From NCBI RefSeq assembly GCF_034350045.1, contig NZ_CP133781.1, positions 2,324,001 through 2,388,000 on the forward strand: 64,000 nt of DNA. Direction: 5' to 3'. Position 1 is the stretch's first letter, and each line of letters opens with the position of its first letter. Shown here piece by piece: positions 24,589-35,545 of the stretch. The stretch is from Pseudomonas sp. CCI4.2 (GTDB lineage: Bacteria > Pseudomonadota > Gammaproteobacteria > Pseudomonadales > Pseudomonadaceae). The notes below the pieces were generated by a model, which saw only the letters and a list, made by a program, of their open reading frames with translations, was not told where the DNA came from and searched no databases. Position numbers and translations under genes: made by a program.

Positions 24589-27345
24589 ATGTTTGCGCCT
24601 TTGTTAAAGAAACTTTTTGGAAGCAAGAACGAGCGCGAAGTTAAACGCATGCTCAAGACGGTTCAGTTCGTCAATGCCTTCGAAGAGCAAATGGTGGCCC
24701 TTTCGGACGAGCAACTGCGAGCCAAGACCGAAGAGTTCAAGGCCCGCTTAGCCAAAGGTGAGACCCTCGACACCCTGCTGCCTGAAGCTTTTGCGGTTGC
24801 TCGCGAAGCCGGCAAGCGCGTCATGGGTATGCGTCACTTTGATGTTCAGTTGATTGGCGGCATTACCCTGCATGACGGCATGATCGCCGAAATGCGCACG
24901 GGTGAAGGTAAGACTTTAGTCGCGACCTTGGCGGTTTACCTCAACGCGCTGTCCGGCAAAGGTGTGCACGTTGTTACCGTGAACGACTATTTGGCTCGTC
25001 GAGATGCCAACTGGATGCGTCCGCTGTACGAGTTTCTCGGTTTGACCGTGGGCGTCGTCACGCCTTTCCAGCCGCCAGAAGAAAAACGCGCAGCCTATGC
25101 GTCGGACATCACCTACGGCACGAACAACGAATTCGGTTTCGATTACCTGCGCGACAATATGGCTTTCAGCATGGAAGACAAGTTCCAGCGCGAGCTTAAC
25201 TTCTCCGTAATCGACGAAGTCGACTCGATCCTGATCGACGAAGCGCGTACGCCGCTGATCATTTCCGGTCAGGCCGAGGACAGCTCCAAGCTGTACACCG
25301 AAATCAACAAGCTGATCCCGAGACTGGAACAGCACATCGAAGAAGTGGAAGGCGTCGTCACCAAGGCCGGGCACTTCACCGTTGACGAGAAAACCCGTCA
25401 GGTCGAGTTGAACGAAGCCGGTCACCAGTTCATCGAAGAAATGTTGACTGAAGTGGGTCTGCTGGCGGTTGGCGAAAGTCTCTACTCTGCACACAACCTG
25501 GGCCTGTTGACCCACGTGTATGCCGGTCTGCGGGCGCACAAGCTGTTCCATCGCAACGTCGAGTACATCGTTCAGGACGGCCAGATCTTGCTGGTCGATG
25601 AACACACTGGTCGTACCATGCCGGGTCGTCGATTGTCCGAAGGCCTGCACCAGGCCATCGAAGCGAAGGAAGTGCTGAACATTCAGGCCGAAAGTCAGAC
25701 TCTGGCGTCGACCACGTTCCAGAACTATTTCCGCCTGTATAACAAGCTGTCCGGCATGACGGGTACGGCCGACACCGAGGCGTTTGAGTTCCATCAGATC
25801 TACGGTTTGTCCGTAACGGTTATTCCGCCGAACAAGCCTTTGGCGCGTAAAGACTTCAACGATCTCGTCTACCTGACGGCCGATGAAAAGTACGCCGCTA
25901 TTGTGACTGACATCAAAGAAAGCATGACCCAAGGCCGTCCTGTCCTCGTGGGCACGGCGACCATCGAAACTTCCGAGCACATGTCCAATCTGCTCATCAA
26001 GGAAGGCATCGAACACAAGGTGCTGAACGCCAAGTACCACGAAAAAGAAGCCGAAATTATTGCCCAGGCCGGTCGTCCCGGTGCCCTCACCATCGCCACC
26101 AACATGGCAGGTCGTGGTACTGACATCCTGCTGGGCGGCAACTGGGAAGTGGAAGTTGCTGCTCTGGAAGAGCCTACCCCTGAGCAAATCGCGCAGATCA
26201 AAGCGGACTGGCAGAAACGCCATCAGCAAGTGATCGAAGCGGGCGGCTTGCACGTTATTGCGTCCGAGCGTCACGAATCACGCCGTATCGATAACCAACT
26301 GCGTGGTCGTGCCGGCCGTCAGGGCGATACCGGTTCCAGTCGTTTCTACCTGTCGCTGGAAGATAGCTTGATGCGCATCTTTGCCTCTGATCGGGTAAAG
26401 AACTTCATGAAAGCGCTGGGTATGCAATCTGGCGAAGCGATCGAACACCGCATGGTGACTAATGCGATCGAGAAGGCACAGCGCAAGGTTGAAGGCCGTA
26501 ACTTCGATATTCGCAAGCAACTGCTCGAGTTCGATGACGTCTCCAACGAACAACGTAAAGTGATCTACCACATGCGTAACAGCCTGCTGGCTGCGACCAA
26601 CATTGGTGACACCATTGCCGACTTCCGTCTGGACGTGCTTAACAGCCTGGTTAGCCAGCACATTCCGCCGCAATCGCTGCCAGAGCAGTGGGACGTAGCG
26701 GGCCTGGAAGCTGCGCTGAATACCGATTTTGGTGTGCAGTTGCCGATCCAGCAGTGGCTTGACGAAGACGACCACCTGTACGAAGAAACCCTGCGCGAGA
26801 AGCTGCTGCAAGAGCTGCTGGCGGCGTACAACGAAAAAGAAGAGCAAGCCAGCGCCGACGCGCTGCGTACGTTCGAGAAGCAGATTCTGCTGCGTGTCCT
26901 CGACGACCTGTGGAAAGACCACCTGTCGACCATGGACCACCTGCGTCACGGTATCCACTTGCGCGGCTATGCGCAGAAGAACCCGAAGCAGGAATACAAG
27001 CGCGAATCCTTCACCCTGTTCCAGGAACTGCTCGACTCGATCAAGCGCGACACCATTCGTGTGCTGTCACACGTCCAGGTTCGCCGCGAAGACCCGGTAG
27101 AAGAAGAAGCCCGTTTGCGTCAGGACGCCGAGGAGCAGGCTCAGCGCATGCAGTTCGAACATGCTGACGCCCCGGGCCTTGACGCACCACAGGTACTGAT
27201 GGAAGAAGGCGAAGATGTTGCCGTCGCCGCAGTGCCGGTTCGCAATGATCAGCCGGTTCGCAATGATCAAAAACAGGGCCGCAACGAGCTGTGTTTCTGT
27301 GGTTCAGGCAAGAAGTTCAAACACTGCCACGGCAAGATCGACTAA
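24589..27345 (+). CDS. secA: SecA, preprotein translocase ATPase
   Basis: The 918-residue motor drives preproteins through SecYEG. Walker A is MRTGEGKTL near residue 103-111 and Walker B with [20 protein letters not shown] near 207-226. The preprotein cross-linking domain, second NBD with [10 protein letters not shown] and [13 protein letters not shown], the helical scaffold and wing follow. The C-terminus ends in the zinc-binding, SecB-interacting motif [15 protein letters not shown] repeated [12 protein letters not shown] linker precedes it. Start is ATG 24589 with GGAAGA ten bases upstream; the in-frame GTG at 24571 adds residues not found in SecA N-termini ([15 protein letters not shown]). 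Confidence 0.97.
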   Translation: MFAPLLKKLFGSKNEREVKRMLKTVQFVNAFEEQMVALSDEQLRAKTEEFKARLAKGETLDTLLPEAFAVAREAGKRVMGMRHFDVQLIGGITLHDGMIAEMRTGEGKTLVATLAVYLNALSGKGVHVVTVNDYLARRDANWMRPLYEFLGLTVGVVTPFQPPEEKRAAYASDITYGTNNEFGFDYLRDNMAFSMEDKFQRELNFSVIDEVDSILIDEARTPLIISGQAEDSSKLYTEINKLIPRLEQHIEEVEGVVTKAGHFTVDEKTRQVELNEAGHQFIEEMLTEVGLLAVGESLYSAHNLGLLTHVYAGLRAHKLFHRNVEYIVQDGQILLVDEHTGRTMPGRRLSEGLHQAIEAKEVLNIQAESQTLASTTFQNYFRLYNKLSGMTGTADTEAFEFHQIYGLSVTVIPPNKPLARKDFNDLVYLTADEKYAAIVTDIKESMTQGRPVLVGTATIETSEHMSNLLIKEGIEHKVLNAKYHEKEAEIIAQAGRPGALTIATNMAGRGTDILLGGNWEVEVAALEEPTPEQIAQIKADWQKRHQQVIEAGGLHVIASERHESRRIDNQLRGRAGRQGDTGSSRFYLSLEDSLMRIFASDRVKNFMKALGMQSGEAIEHRMVTNAIEKAQRKVEGRNFDIRKQLLEFDDVSNEQRKVIYHMRNSLLAATNIGDTIADFRLDVLNSLVSQHIPPQSLPEQWDVAGLEAALNTDFGVQLPIQQWLDEDDHLYEETLREKLLQELLAAYNEKEEQASADALRTFEKQILLRVLDDLWKDHLSTMDHLRHGIHLRGYAQKNPKQEYKRESFTLFQELLDSIKRDTIRVLSHVQVRREDPVEEEARLRQDAEEQAQRMQFEHADAPGLDAPQVLMEEGEDVAVAAVPVRNDQPVRNDQKQGRNELCFCGSGKKFKHCHGKID

Positions 27346-27378
27346 GTTCAGCCCGGCGCTAGTTATGTGAAACATTCG

Positions 27379-27411
27379 CGCCGCGACCGGCTTAGCCGTC
27401 GCGGCGTTTTT
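27379..27411 (+). terminator. Rho-independent terminator after secA
   Basis: CGCCGCGA (27379-27386) pairs with TCGCGGCG (27399-27406), extended inward by CGGC/GCCG around a short loop with one bulge, and is followed by five T. It lies 34 bp after the secA stop and 58 bp before argJ. Confidence 0.87.
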
Positions 27412-27468
27412 CAATCGATTGAGCCGTACCGATGTGGGCGGCGCAGATACTTTCAAAAGGAGCACTTA

Positions 27469-28686
27469 ATGGCTGTTGGTCTTGGTCCTTTGCCGACATT
27501 GCACCCGGTTGCTGGTTTTGAGCTGGGTATCGCTTCTGCGGGTATCAAACGCCCCGGACGCAAAGACGTCGTGGTCATGCGTTGCGCTGAGGGTTCCCGT
27601 GTCGCTGGCGTGTTTACCCTGAACGCGTTCTGTGCCGCGCCAGTGATCCTGGCCAAACAGCGCTTTGAAGGCCCCGTGCGTTATTTGCTGACCAACACCG
27701 GCAACGCCAATGCGGGCACTGGCGAGCCTGGCTATTTGGCGGCGGTGCGGACCTGCGCCAAGCTGGCTGAGCTGGCCGGCGTTGATGCCGACGCTGTGCT
27801 GCCTTACTCCACCGGTGTTATTGGAGAGCCGTTGCCGGTAGAGAAAATAGAGAGTGCGCTACAAGCCGCCCTTGATGACCTGTCTGTGGATAACTGGGCG
27901 GCTGCCGCCACCGGGATCATGACCACTGACACTCTGCCCAAAGGCGCCAGCCGCCAATTCGAACACGATGGTGTGACCATAACGGTCACCGGCATCAGCA
28001 AAGGCGCAGGCATGATTCGTCCGAACATGGCGACCATGCTGGGCTACATCGCCACTGACGCCAACGTTGCACAGAGCGTATTGCAGGACCTGCTGCGTGA
28101 TGGCGCCAACAAGTCGTTCAACCGCATCACCATTGATGGCGATACGTCAACCAACGACTGCTGCATGCTGATCGCCACTGGTAAAGCTGCGCTGCCGCAA
28201 ATCACTGAGGCCAAAGGCCCATTGTTTGCCACGCTCAAGCAGGCCGTGTTCGAGGTGTGCATGGAAGTGGCTCAAGCCATCGTGCGCGACGGCGAGGGCG
28301 CAACCAAGTTCGTGACGGTCGAAGTCAACGGCGGTGGTAATCATCAAGAATGTCTGGATGTTGGTTACGCCGTGGCCCATTCGCCGCTGATCAAAACGGC
28401 GCTGTTCGCTTCCGATCCTAACTGGGGTCGCATTTTGGCTGCTGTCGGCCGCGCCGGCGTACCGGACCTGGACGTCAGCAAAATCGACGTATTTCTCGGT
28501 ACGGTCTGCATTGCCAGCAAAGGCTGCCGCGCAACGACGTACACTGAAGAGCAAGGTTCGGCGGTTATGGCTGAAGCTGAAATTACTATCCGCATCGAGC
28601 TGGGCCGTGGTGATTGCCAGGAAACCATCTGGACCACCGATTTATCCCATGAGTACGTGAAAATCAACGCGGAGTACCGTACATGA
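27469..28686 (+). CDS. argJ: ArgJ, ornithine acetyltransferase
   Basis: The 405-residue enzyme moves the acetyl group from N-acetylornithine to glutamate (and often also acetylates glutamate from acetyl-CoA) in arginine synthesis. It self-cleaves before the Thr of the ATML motif: [20 protein letters not shown] contains that site, with Thr189 as the future N-terminal nucleophile. TGIMTTDT and [11 protein letters not shown] also match. ATG 27469 is preceded by AAAAGGAG and gives the family length; the upstream frame crosses the secA terminator. The stop overlaps the next gene by 4 bp. Confidence 0.95.
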   Translation: MAVGLGPLPTLHPVAGFELGIASAGIKRPGRKDVVVMRCAEGSRVAGVFTLNAFCAAPVILAKQRFEGPVRYLLTNTGNANAGTGEPGYLAAVRTCAKLAELAGVDADAVLPYSTGVIGEPLPVEKIESALQAALDDLSVDNWAAAATGIMTTDTLPKGASRQFEHDGVTITVTGISKGAGMIRPNMATMLGYIATDANVAQSVLQDLLRDGANKSFNRITIDGDTSTNDCCMLIATGKAALPQITEAKGPLFATLKQAVFEVCMEVAQAIVRDGEGATKFVTVEVNGGGNHQECLDVGYAVAHSPLIKTALFASDPNWGRILAAVGRAGVPDLDVSKIDVFLGTVCIASKGCRATTYTEEQGSAVMAEAEITIRIELGRGDCQETIWTTDLSHEYVKINAEYRT

Positions 28687-29315
28687 GCCTGCACCTGATT
28701 ATTGGCGATAAACGCTTTTCCTCCTGGTCTTTGCGTCCTTGGTTGGCGCTGGACATGGCGGGGGCTGTGTTCACTGAACAAATGGTGTTGCTGAATCAGC
28801 CCGACACGCTGCAAAAGTGCCTGGCGCACGGGCCAACGGGCAAAGTCCCACTGCTGAAGACCGAGCACGGCACCATCTCCGATTCCCTGGCTATCGTTGA
28901 GTACCTGGCTGAGCGTTTTCCCGAGGCCCATCTTTGGCCGCAGGAAATTGCGCCACGCGCACAAGCGCGTTCGGCTTGTGCGCAGATGCACAGCGGTTTC
29001 ACCCACTTGCGTTCGCACATGGGGTTCGACTTGCGTCGCGATCAAGCCCTGGAAGTTACTCCGGCTGAAGTGCAGGCGGACATCGACCGTGTTGTTGCGT
29101 TGTGGGCTGAATGCCATGCGGCAGCCGCTGAAAGCGGGCCGTATCTGTTTGGCCGAGTCAGTTTGGCTGATGCATTTTTCGCCCCAGTGGCGGTGCGCTT
29201 GCGGACCAACCGTGTGCCCCTGCCTGCCAAGGCTGAGGCGTACGTGGAAACGATTTATCAGTGGCCCGCTTTTCAGCGCTGGCAGAAAGCAGGTTTAGAG
29301 GAAGTGGTTCGGTGA
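28683..29315 (+). CDS. Glutathione S-transferase family protein
   Basis: The 210-residue protein has a thioredoxin-fold N-terminal domain (about 1-80): [19 protein letters not shown], where Ser13 or Ser14 is the likely catalytic residue, then GKVPLL with the cis-Pro and [14 protein letters not shown] contacting the glutathione glutamyl group. The alpha-helical C-terminal domain (90-205) contains the [15 protein letters not shown] segment. The substrate is unknown. It is translationally coupled to argJ and to the next gene, as in P. aeruginosa (PA4402-PA4400). Confidence 0.88.
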   Translation: MSLHLIIGDKRFSSWSLRPWLALDMAGAVFTEQMVLLNQPDTLQKCLAHGPTGKVPLLKTEHGTISDSLAIVEYLAERFPEAHLWPQEIAPRAQARSACAQMHSGFTHLRSHMGFDLRRDQALEVTPAEVQADIDRVVALWAECHAAAAESGPYLFGRVSLADAFFAPVAVRLRTNRVPLPAKAEAYVETIYQWPAFQRWQKAGLEEVVR

Positions 29316-30256
29316 AACGAATTCATGTAGCGGCTGCGGTCATCCGTGGTAACGACGGCAAGATCCTGATCGCACGACGTGCCGGTACTCAGCACCAAGG
29401 CGGTTTATGGGAGTTTCCGGGCGGTAAAGTTGAAGCCGATGAAACGGTGGAAGCGGCGTTGTCTCGTGAGCTTCAGGAAGAATTGGGCATCGTCGTTGTT
29501 GCCGCTCGCCCGTTGATCAAAATCCAGCACGATTACCCGGACAAACAGGTGTTGCTGGACGTTTGGGAAGTGTCCGCATTCAGCGGGGAGCCTCATGGCG
29601 TGGAAGGCCAGCCGTTGGCGTGGGTGTCTGCGCGAGAATTGGCTGACTATGATTTTCCCGCCGCCAATCAACCCATCGTCGCCGCCGCGCGTCTACCGGA
29701 TCGCTACTTGATCACCCCGGAGGGGTTGGACACGCCTGAATTGCTGCGCGGCTTGCAGAAGGCGATCGCCGGGGGCATCAAGCTAGTGCAACTGCGTGCG
29801 CCCAATGGCTATAACCCGCAATACCGTGATTTGGCGGTGGATGCCGTGGGTTTGTGTGCGGGTAAGGCGCAATTGATGCTCAAGGGCCCGTTGGAGTGGC
29901 TGGGTGACTTTCCAGCAGCCGGCTGGCACCTGACGGCGGCGCAACTGCGAAAGCTGGCAGTTAATGGCCGTCCTTTCCCGAAAGAGCGCTGGTTGGCCGC
30001 CTCTTGCCACAACGCTGAGGAGTTGGCACTGGCTGAACAGACGGGTGTGGATTTTGTCACGTTGTCGCCGGTGGAACCGACTCAGACGCATCCAGACGCT
30101 TTGCCATTAGGTTGGGAGCCGGCGACGCAGTTGATCGCGGGTTTCAGTAAACCGGTGTTCTTGCTTGGCGGTGTGGGTGGTGATGACCGTCAACGTGCGT
30201 GGGAAAGTGGCGCACAAGGCGTAGCGGGGATTCGGGCGTTTTGGCCTGAGTTTTAA
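29312..30256 (+). CDS. Nudix hydrolase (MutT-like) fused to a ThiE/TenI-like domain
   Basis: A 314-residue two-domain protein. Residues 1-130 are MutT-like: the Nudix box GGKVEADETVEAALSRELQEELGI is complete, preceded by GTQHQGGLWEFPGGK, suggesting cleaning of oxidised nucleotides such as 8-oxo-dGTP. Residues about 133-314 are a thiamine-phosphate-synthase-like barrel (RYLITPEG, IKLVQLRAP, GWHLTAAQL, FLLGGVGG). Several ThiE positions differ: VQLREK is VQLRAP and the GxxFxTxTK phosphate loop is SPVEPTQTHPD. The second domain is thus probably TenI-like rather than a true ThiE. GTG 29312 follows AGAGGAAG; it overlaps the GST stop. Confidence 0.9.
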   Translation: MKRIHVAAAVIRGNDGKILIARRAGTQHQGGLWEFPGGKVEADETVEAALSRELQEELGIVVVAARPLIKIQHDYPDKQVLLDVWEVSAFSGEPHGVEGQPLAWVSARELADYDFPAANQPIVAAARLPDRYLITPEGLDTPELLRGLQKAIAGGIKLVQLRAPNGYNPQYRDLAVDAVGLCAGKAQLMLKGPLEWLGDFPAAGWHLTAAQLRKLAVNGRPFPKERWLAASCHNAEELALAEQTGVDFVTLSPVEPTQTHPDALPLGWEPATQLIAGFSKPVFLLGGVGGDDRQRAWESGAQGVAGIRAFWPEF

Positions 30257-30260
30257 TCGG

Positions 30261-30314
30261 TAGGAGCCAACGTGTTGGCGAGGCTATTACGTCTCGCCAA
30301 CACGTTGGCTCCTA
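30261..30314. repeat. Perfect 22-bp inverted repeat, REP-type, between convergent genes
   Basis: TAGGAGCCAACGTGTTGGCG plus AG (30261-30282) is repeated inverted without mismatch at 30293-30314 around a 10-base loop. It lies between the Nudix-ThiE gene and the convergent cobalamin adenosyltransferase gene, and is the only hairpin there, so it may also end transcription from both sides. Confidence 0.88.
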
Positions 30315-30327
30315 CAGATATTGGGCA

Positions 30328-30903
30328 TCAAGGCTTCGGCGCCGCCTGCCACAATATCTCGGCAATCCCCTGACGCTTAGCAATCAACCGCGCCGCGACA
30401 AACAACAAGTCCGACAACCGATTGATGTAAGCCAAACCAACGCCAGTGAGCGGTTCAATGGCATTCAGGTGTTGGCAGCGGCGCTCCGCACTGCGCGCGA
30501 TGCTTCGGCAGACGTGGGCTTGGGCAATCAGTGCCGAACCGCCCGGCAAGATAAAATTCTCCAGCGGGCCCAACTCCTCATTCCACAGATCGATAGTCGT
30601 TTCCAACCGCGCTATCTCAGCGTTATTCAGCGCCTGATAAACCGGCATCGCCAGCTCACCACCCAAGTCGAACAGGCGGTGCTGACACGGCGTTAATACC
30701 TCAATTACTTCGGCCAAACCGGGGCAGCTCGCCACGGCGTCGGCCAGTCCGGCGAGTAACACGCCCACCTGGCTGTTCAGCGTATCCACTTCACCAATGG
30801 CTTCGATTCGCGGGTGGTCTTTGGGCACACGACGTCCGTCACCCAAGCCGGTCTCGCCTGTGTCGCCAGTGCGTGTGTAGATTTTTGAAAGGCGAAAGCC
30901 CAT
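30328..30903 (-). CDS. PduO-type cob(I)alamin adenosyltransferase
   Basis: The 191-residue protein is a PduO-type ATP:cob(I)alamin adenosyltransferase, which makes the coenzyme form of B12. The N-terminal ATP motif SKIYTRTGDTGETGLGDGRRVPKDHPR (about 5-31) and the later FILPGGS and RSIARSAERRCQHL (with the Arg that contacts ATP) are all present. The longer open frame from 31170 is an artefact: ATG 30903 starts the family N-terminus and is 2 bp after the kinase stop. Operon with the sensor kinase upstream. Confidence 0.92.
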   Translation of the reverse strand: MGFRLSKIYTRTGDTGETGLGDGRRVPKDHPRIEAIGEVDTLNSQVGVLLAGLADAVASCPGLAEVIEVLTPCQHRLFDLGGELAMPVYQALNNAEIARLETTIDLWNEELGPLENFILPGGSALIAQAHVCRSIARSAERRCQHLNAIEPLTGVGLAYINRLSDLLFVAARLIAKRQGIAEILWQAAPKP

Positions 30904-30905
30904 GC

Positions 30906-32942
30906 TTATAACTCCGAAAGGTTCTGTTCCAAGGCGTTGACTGTGCTGCCCGCCAATGGCAGGCGCAGCGTGAAGCAGGTGCCTTGGCCGGGGGTTGAAT
31001 GCACTTCCATCTGGCCTTTGTGGTTGCTGGTAATAATGAAGTACGACACCGACAACCCGAGCCCCGTGCCTTGGCCGATTTCCTTGGTGGTGAAAAACGG
31101 CTCGAAGGTTCGTTTGCGCACGTTTTCCGGCATACCGATGCCGTTGTCTTCGACCTGGATTTCCGCCCACGGCGGGTTGAGCCGAGTGCGCAGAACAATG
31201 CGCCCCGGCTCACTGTCGTCTACCCGCTGATGGATCGCCTGAGCCGCGTTTTTCAGCAAATTCAGGAGCACCTGTTCCAGCTCGTTTGCCGTGCCTGGCA
31301 CAGGACCTAGATTCGGATCGAACTGACGGGTAATCGCCTGGCCCTTGAAATCAAAACCGATGGTCAGATCAAAGTCGTTGCTGGCAATTTCAACGGCCTG
31401 ATCAATCAGAGCCGGCAAGTCGCAGGGCGCCATTTTCCGATTACTGAGCCGACTGAAGTTAAGCATATGGCTGACGATTTTCGCCGCGCGGGCGCCGGCC
31501 TGTTGAATGCCGTCGAGCAACTGCGGCACTTCACGGCTGAGCAGGTAGTGATTGACGGATTCCAGTTTGATTCCGGCCTGCTCTGCTTGTTCGACGTTTT
31601 TTGGCAACTCTGGCGACAGGCGCCGGCGAATGTTCTGTACGTTATGCAGGATCGCGCCCAAAGGGTTATTGATCTCATGGGCCATGCCGGCCGCCAATCC
31701 GCCGACAGAGAGCATTTTTTCCGACTGCACCATCATGTCTTCGAGTGACAAACGCTGAGTGATGTCGTCTATACGGATCACCACGCCTCGGCCGGCGCCC
31801 CCGGTCAAGGGGTAGAAGGTCAGTGCGTAATGGTGCGCAACATCGTCTTTGACCCAGGTGACGCGCTCGATCTTGGTGACGATGTGCCGTTCGACCGTGT
31901 GTTTGATCTTCGGCAAAAACGCTTTCATGGGAGGGAACGCAAGAAAGATCGGTTGATTCAGCGCTTCGTCCAGCGGCGTGCCGGAGAGCGCGCTGGCCTC
32001 TTGGTTCCATTGGGTGACATACAGCTGCTCATCCAGCGCAATCAACGCGGACGGCATGGAATCGATGATGCTGTTCAGGTAGTTCTGAAAACCGGTGAGT
32101 TTTTTCTCGATCTTGCTGCGCACCTGAACTTCGAGTTCAAGTTTGCGATTCGAATGCCGGGTTTCTTCCGCCAGTCCTTGGGCTTGGGCATAGGCATCCT
32201 GTGAGTCATCGCGTGCCCGTTTAAGCTGCTGTTCTCGGGCTTCGATGCGCGAGAGCATGGTGTTGAACGCTTCCGCCAGGCTACCAATCTCGTCGTTGTT
32301 ACCTGGCTGGGCCCGTAGCGCGTAGTCCTCTTCACGGGTGACCTGCCGAGACAGTTCTTCAAGTTGATAAATTGGCTCGGTGATCAGCCGCCGAATCTGC
32401 CGTGCAATCACCAGCCAGAGCAATACGCTGAACACCAGAATGCCGGCGCTGGCGGTAAAGGTGCCGGTGTAAAACGCAGTGGGTAATTCGCTGCTGGCCA
32501 CCAGCAACAAATGCCCGGGTTCTTGGCCGGGTTTGGGAATCGAGATGAGCTGCGTATTGCGAAACTCGGTGAGACGCCAGGCTTCCACGCCTTTGAAGCG
32601 CTCGGGCAATTTGAGTTTGTCGCCCTGTTGCAACTGAGCCAGTCGGTCGCCATTGCCGTCGTACAGCGCCGCCGCCCGCAGAGGGCTGTAGTTTTTTAGC
32701 TCTTTGAGTAGCGCCAAGCCATTATCGGCCGAGCTTAAGGCTTGGGCGGCGAGGTTGGGGTTATTGATCAGTCGACCGATGGTCTGCAAAGCTTGGGGCG
32801 CCATGCTTTCCTGCGAAATGTAATAGGCGGCGCTGATGAAGGTCAGGTTGGCGACCAACAACACAGTCGTCAGCAAGACTAACAGCGCTGCCAGAAGCTT
32901 CTGGCCGACTGGTAGATTTTCTAGGCGTTGGCGCAATGGCAT
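30906..32942 (-). CDS. Membrane sensor histidine kinase (PA4398-like, orphan)
   Basis: The 678-residue kinase has two transmembrane segments (about 17-42 and 165-190) flanking a periplasmic sensor of about 120 residues, a HAMP domain (about 190-245), a coiled coil, a PAS domain (about 290-390), then HisKA with GMAHEINNPL (phospho-accepting His422) and a HATPase with NLLKNAAQAI (N box), VEDNGIGMP (G1) and GTGLGLSVS (G2). There is no receiver domain and no response regulator next to it. Gene order matches P. aeruginosa PA4398, a kinase linked to swarming and biofilm. The signal is not deducible from the sequence. Two bases separate its stop from the adenosyltransferase start. Confidence 0.92.
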   Translation of the reverse strand: MPLRQRLENLPVGQKLLAALLVLLTTVLLVANLTFISAAYYISQESMAPQALQTIGRLINNPNLAAQALSSADNGLALLKELKNYSPLRAAALYDGNGDRLAQLQQGDKLKLPERFKGVEAWRLTEFRNTQLISIPKPGQEPGHLLLVASSELPTAFYTGTFTASAGILVFSVLLWLVIARQIRRLITEPIYQLEELSRQVTREEDYALRAQPGNNDEIGSLAEAFNTMLSRIEAREQQLKRARDDSQDAYAQAQGLAEETRHSNRKLELEVQVRSKIEKKLTGFQNYLNSIIDSMPSALIALDEQLYVTQWNQEASALSGTPLDEALNQPIFLAFPPMKAFLPKIKHTVERHIVTKIERVTWVKDDVAHHYALTFYPLTGGAGRGVVIRIDDITQRLSLEDMMVQSEKMLSVGGLAAGMAHEINNPLGAILHNVQNIRRRLSPELPKNVEQAEQAGIKLESVNHYLLSREVPQLLDGIQQAGARAAKIVSHMLNFSRLSNRKMAPCDLPALIDQAVEIASNDFDLTIGFDFKGQAITRQFDPNLGPVPGTANELEQVLLNLLKNAAQAIHQRVDDSEPGRIVLRTRLNPPWAEIQVEDNGIGMPENVRKRTFEPFFTTKEIGQGTGLGLSVSYFIITSNHKGQMEVHSTPGQGTCFTLRLPLAGSTVNALEQNLSEL

Positions 32943-33039
32943 CGGGCAAAATCACACGCGATTGAAAGAACCCGCAGGGTAACGCGCAGATCGCTCGCCG
33001 GGCAATCTGATCACGCAGACGGCCAGATCCGCGCCCACT

Positions 33040-34136
<1,097 letters not shown>

Positions 34137-34194
34137 TCAAGTCAGGCGTGCTCGTTCCACATCCCGAGCCGCGCCATTTATCTGGAGAGATTAC

Positions 34195-34674
34195 ATGCCC
34201 TCGTTCGACGTAGTGTCCGAACTCGACAAACACGAAGTCACTAATGCCGTCGATAATGCCATTAAAGAGCTGGATCGTCGGTACGATCTCAAAGGCAAAG
34301 GTACGTTCGAATTCAAGGAGTTAACGGTCAATCTGACCGCTGAAGCGGACTTTCAGCTGGAAGCGATGATCGAAATTCTCAAGCTGTGCCTGCTCAAACG
34401 CAAGATCGATGCGAAGTGCCTTGAGGTGAAGGACGCTTTCGCTTCAGGCAAATTGATGAAGCAAGAAGCAGTGCTCAAAGAAGGCATTGATAAAGAACTC
34501 GCGAAAAAAATCGTCGCGCACATCAAAGAGGCAAAATTAAAAGTCCAGGCTGCAATCCAAGGTGAGCAAGTGCGTGTCACGGGCAAGAAACGTGATGACT
34601 TGCAAGAAGCCATGGCAGTGCTGCGCGGTCAGGATTTCGGCATGCCCCTGCAATTCAATAATTTCCGCGACTGA
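34195..34674 (+). CDS. yajQ: YajQ family nucleotide-binding protein
   Basis: The 159-residue UPF0234 protein is two ferredoxin-like domains and contains [23 protein letters not shown] at the start and [12 protein letters not shown] at the end, both near-invariant. Family members bind nucleotides, and in Xanthomonas and Pseudomonas a YajQ protein acts as a cyclic-di-GMP effector. ATG 34195 follows CTGGAGAG; the longer open frame is not used. mscS follows in 10 bp, so the two are probably co-transcribed. Confidence 0.94.
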   Translation: MPSFDVVSELDKHEVTNAVDNAIKELDRRYDLKGKGTFEFKELTVNLTAEADFQLEAMIEILKLCLLKRKIDAKCLEVKDAFASGKLMKQEAVLKEGIDKELAKKIVAHIKEAKLKVQAAIQGEQVRVTGKKRDDLQEAMAVLRGQDFGMPLQFNNFRD

Positions 34675-34684
34675 GGAGAAATAA

Positions 34685-35527
34685 ATGGATTTGGATAATC
34701 AGGTCAATCATCTGGTTAAGGTGTCCGAGGCTTCGCTGCCAATGCTCTTGCAGTATGGCAGTCGCTTTTTGTTGGCGCTGGTGACACTGGGCATCGGCTG
34801 GTGGCTGATTAACATGGTGACCCGCAAGGTGGGGAGCCTGCTGGCATTACGTAAAGCTGACCTGGCGTTGCAGGGTTTTATCAGCAGCCTGGCGAATATC
34901 ATCCTGAAGATTTTACTGATCGTCAGCGTTGCGTCGATGATCGGTATCGAAACCACGTCCTTCGTTGCGGTGATCGGTGCCGCCGGTCTGGCGATTGGTT
35001 TGGCATTGCAGGGCAGTCTGGCGAATTTCGCTGGTGGGGTCCTGATCCTGCTGTTCCGTCCGTTCCGCATTGGCGACTGGATCGAAGCCCAAAACATCAG
35101 CGGTACGGTCGATAACATCCAAATCTTCCACACGGTATTGCGCACCGGCGACAACAAAACGGTCATCGTGCCCAACGGCATTTTGTCGAACGGGATCATC
35201 ACCAACACCAATCGTCAGCCTACTCGCAAGGTCGTATTCGAGATTGGCGTGGAGCACGATGCTGACCTCAAGCACGCGCTGCAAGTGCTGTTGGACATGG
35301 CGCAAGACCCCCGTGTTCTGCTCGACCCTGCGCCAGAAGCGGTGGTCTCTGCGCTGGGTGAGAACGCGATCACCTTGTCGTTACGGGCGTGGACTAAGAC
35401 CGGGGATTATGGCGGTGTCGTTTCGTATTTCAACATCGAAGCGCGGGACCTTCTGAAAGCAGCGGATATCTCTATCCCAGCGCCGCAACGTATGGTGCGT
35501 GTGATGCAGGAAGTGGCCGCGAAATAA
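34685..35527 (+). CDS. mscS: MscS-type small-conductance mechanosensitive channel
   Basis: The 280-residue protein has three transmembrane helices (about 22-42, 65-85, 92-115). The third is the pore helix GLAIGLALQGSLANFAGGVLIL with the Gly/Ala packing pattern of MscS. The cytoplasmic beta domain begins RPFRIGDWIEAQNISGTVDNIQIFHTVL and has PNGILSNGIITN. It releases solutes on hypo-osmotic shock. GAGGAG lies just before ATG 34685. It ends 18 bp from the end of the convergent ampG, with no hairpin visible between. Confidence 0.94.
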   Translation: MDLDNQVNHLVKVSEASLPMLLQYGSRFLLALVTLGIGWWLINMVTRKVGSLLALRKADLALQGFISSLANIILKILLIVSVASMIGIETTSFVAVIGAAGLAIGLALQGSLANFAGGVLILLFRPFRIGDWIEAQNISGTVDNIQIFHTVLRTGDNKTVIVPNGILSNGIITNTNRQPTRKVVFEIGVEHDADLKHALQVLLDMAQDPRVLLDPAPEAVVSALGENAITLSLRAWTKTGDYGGVVSYFNIEARDLLKAADISIPAPQRMVRVMQEVAAK

Positions 35528-35545
35528 CCTGAGCCTGATTCTGGA

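Noticed and set aside
24916..26274. 452-codon minus-strand frame opposite secA
   Set aside because: Same antisense artefact; there is no start signal or domain.
30904..31170. N-terminal extension of the adenosyltransferase frame
   Set aside because: It lies inside the kinase gene and precedes the family's conserved first residues; ATG 30903 explains everything.
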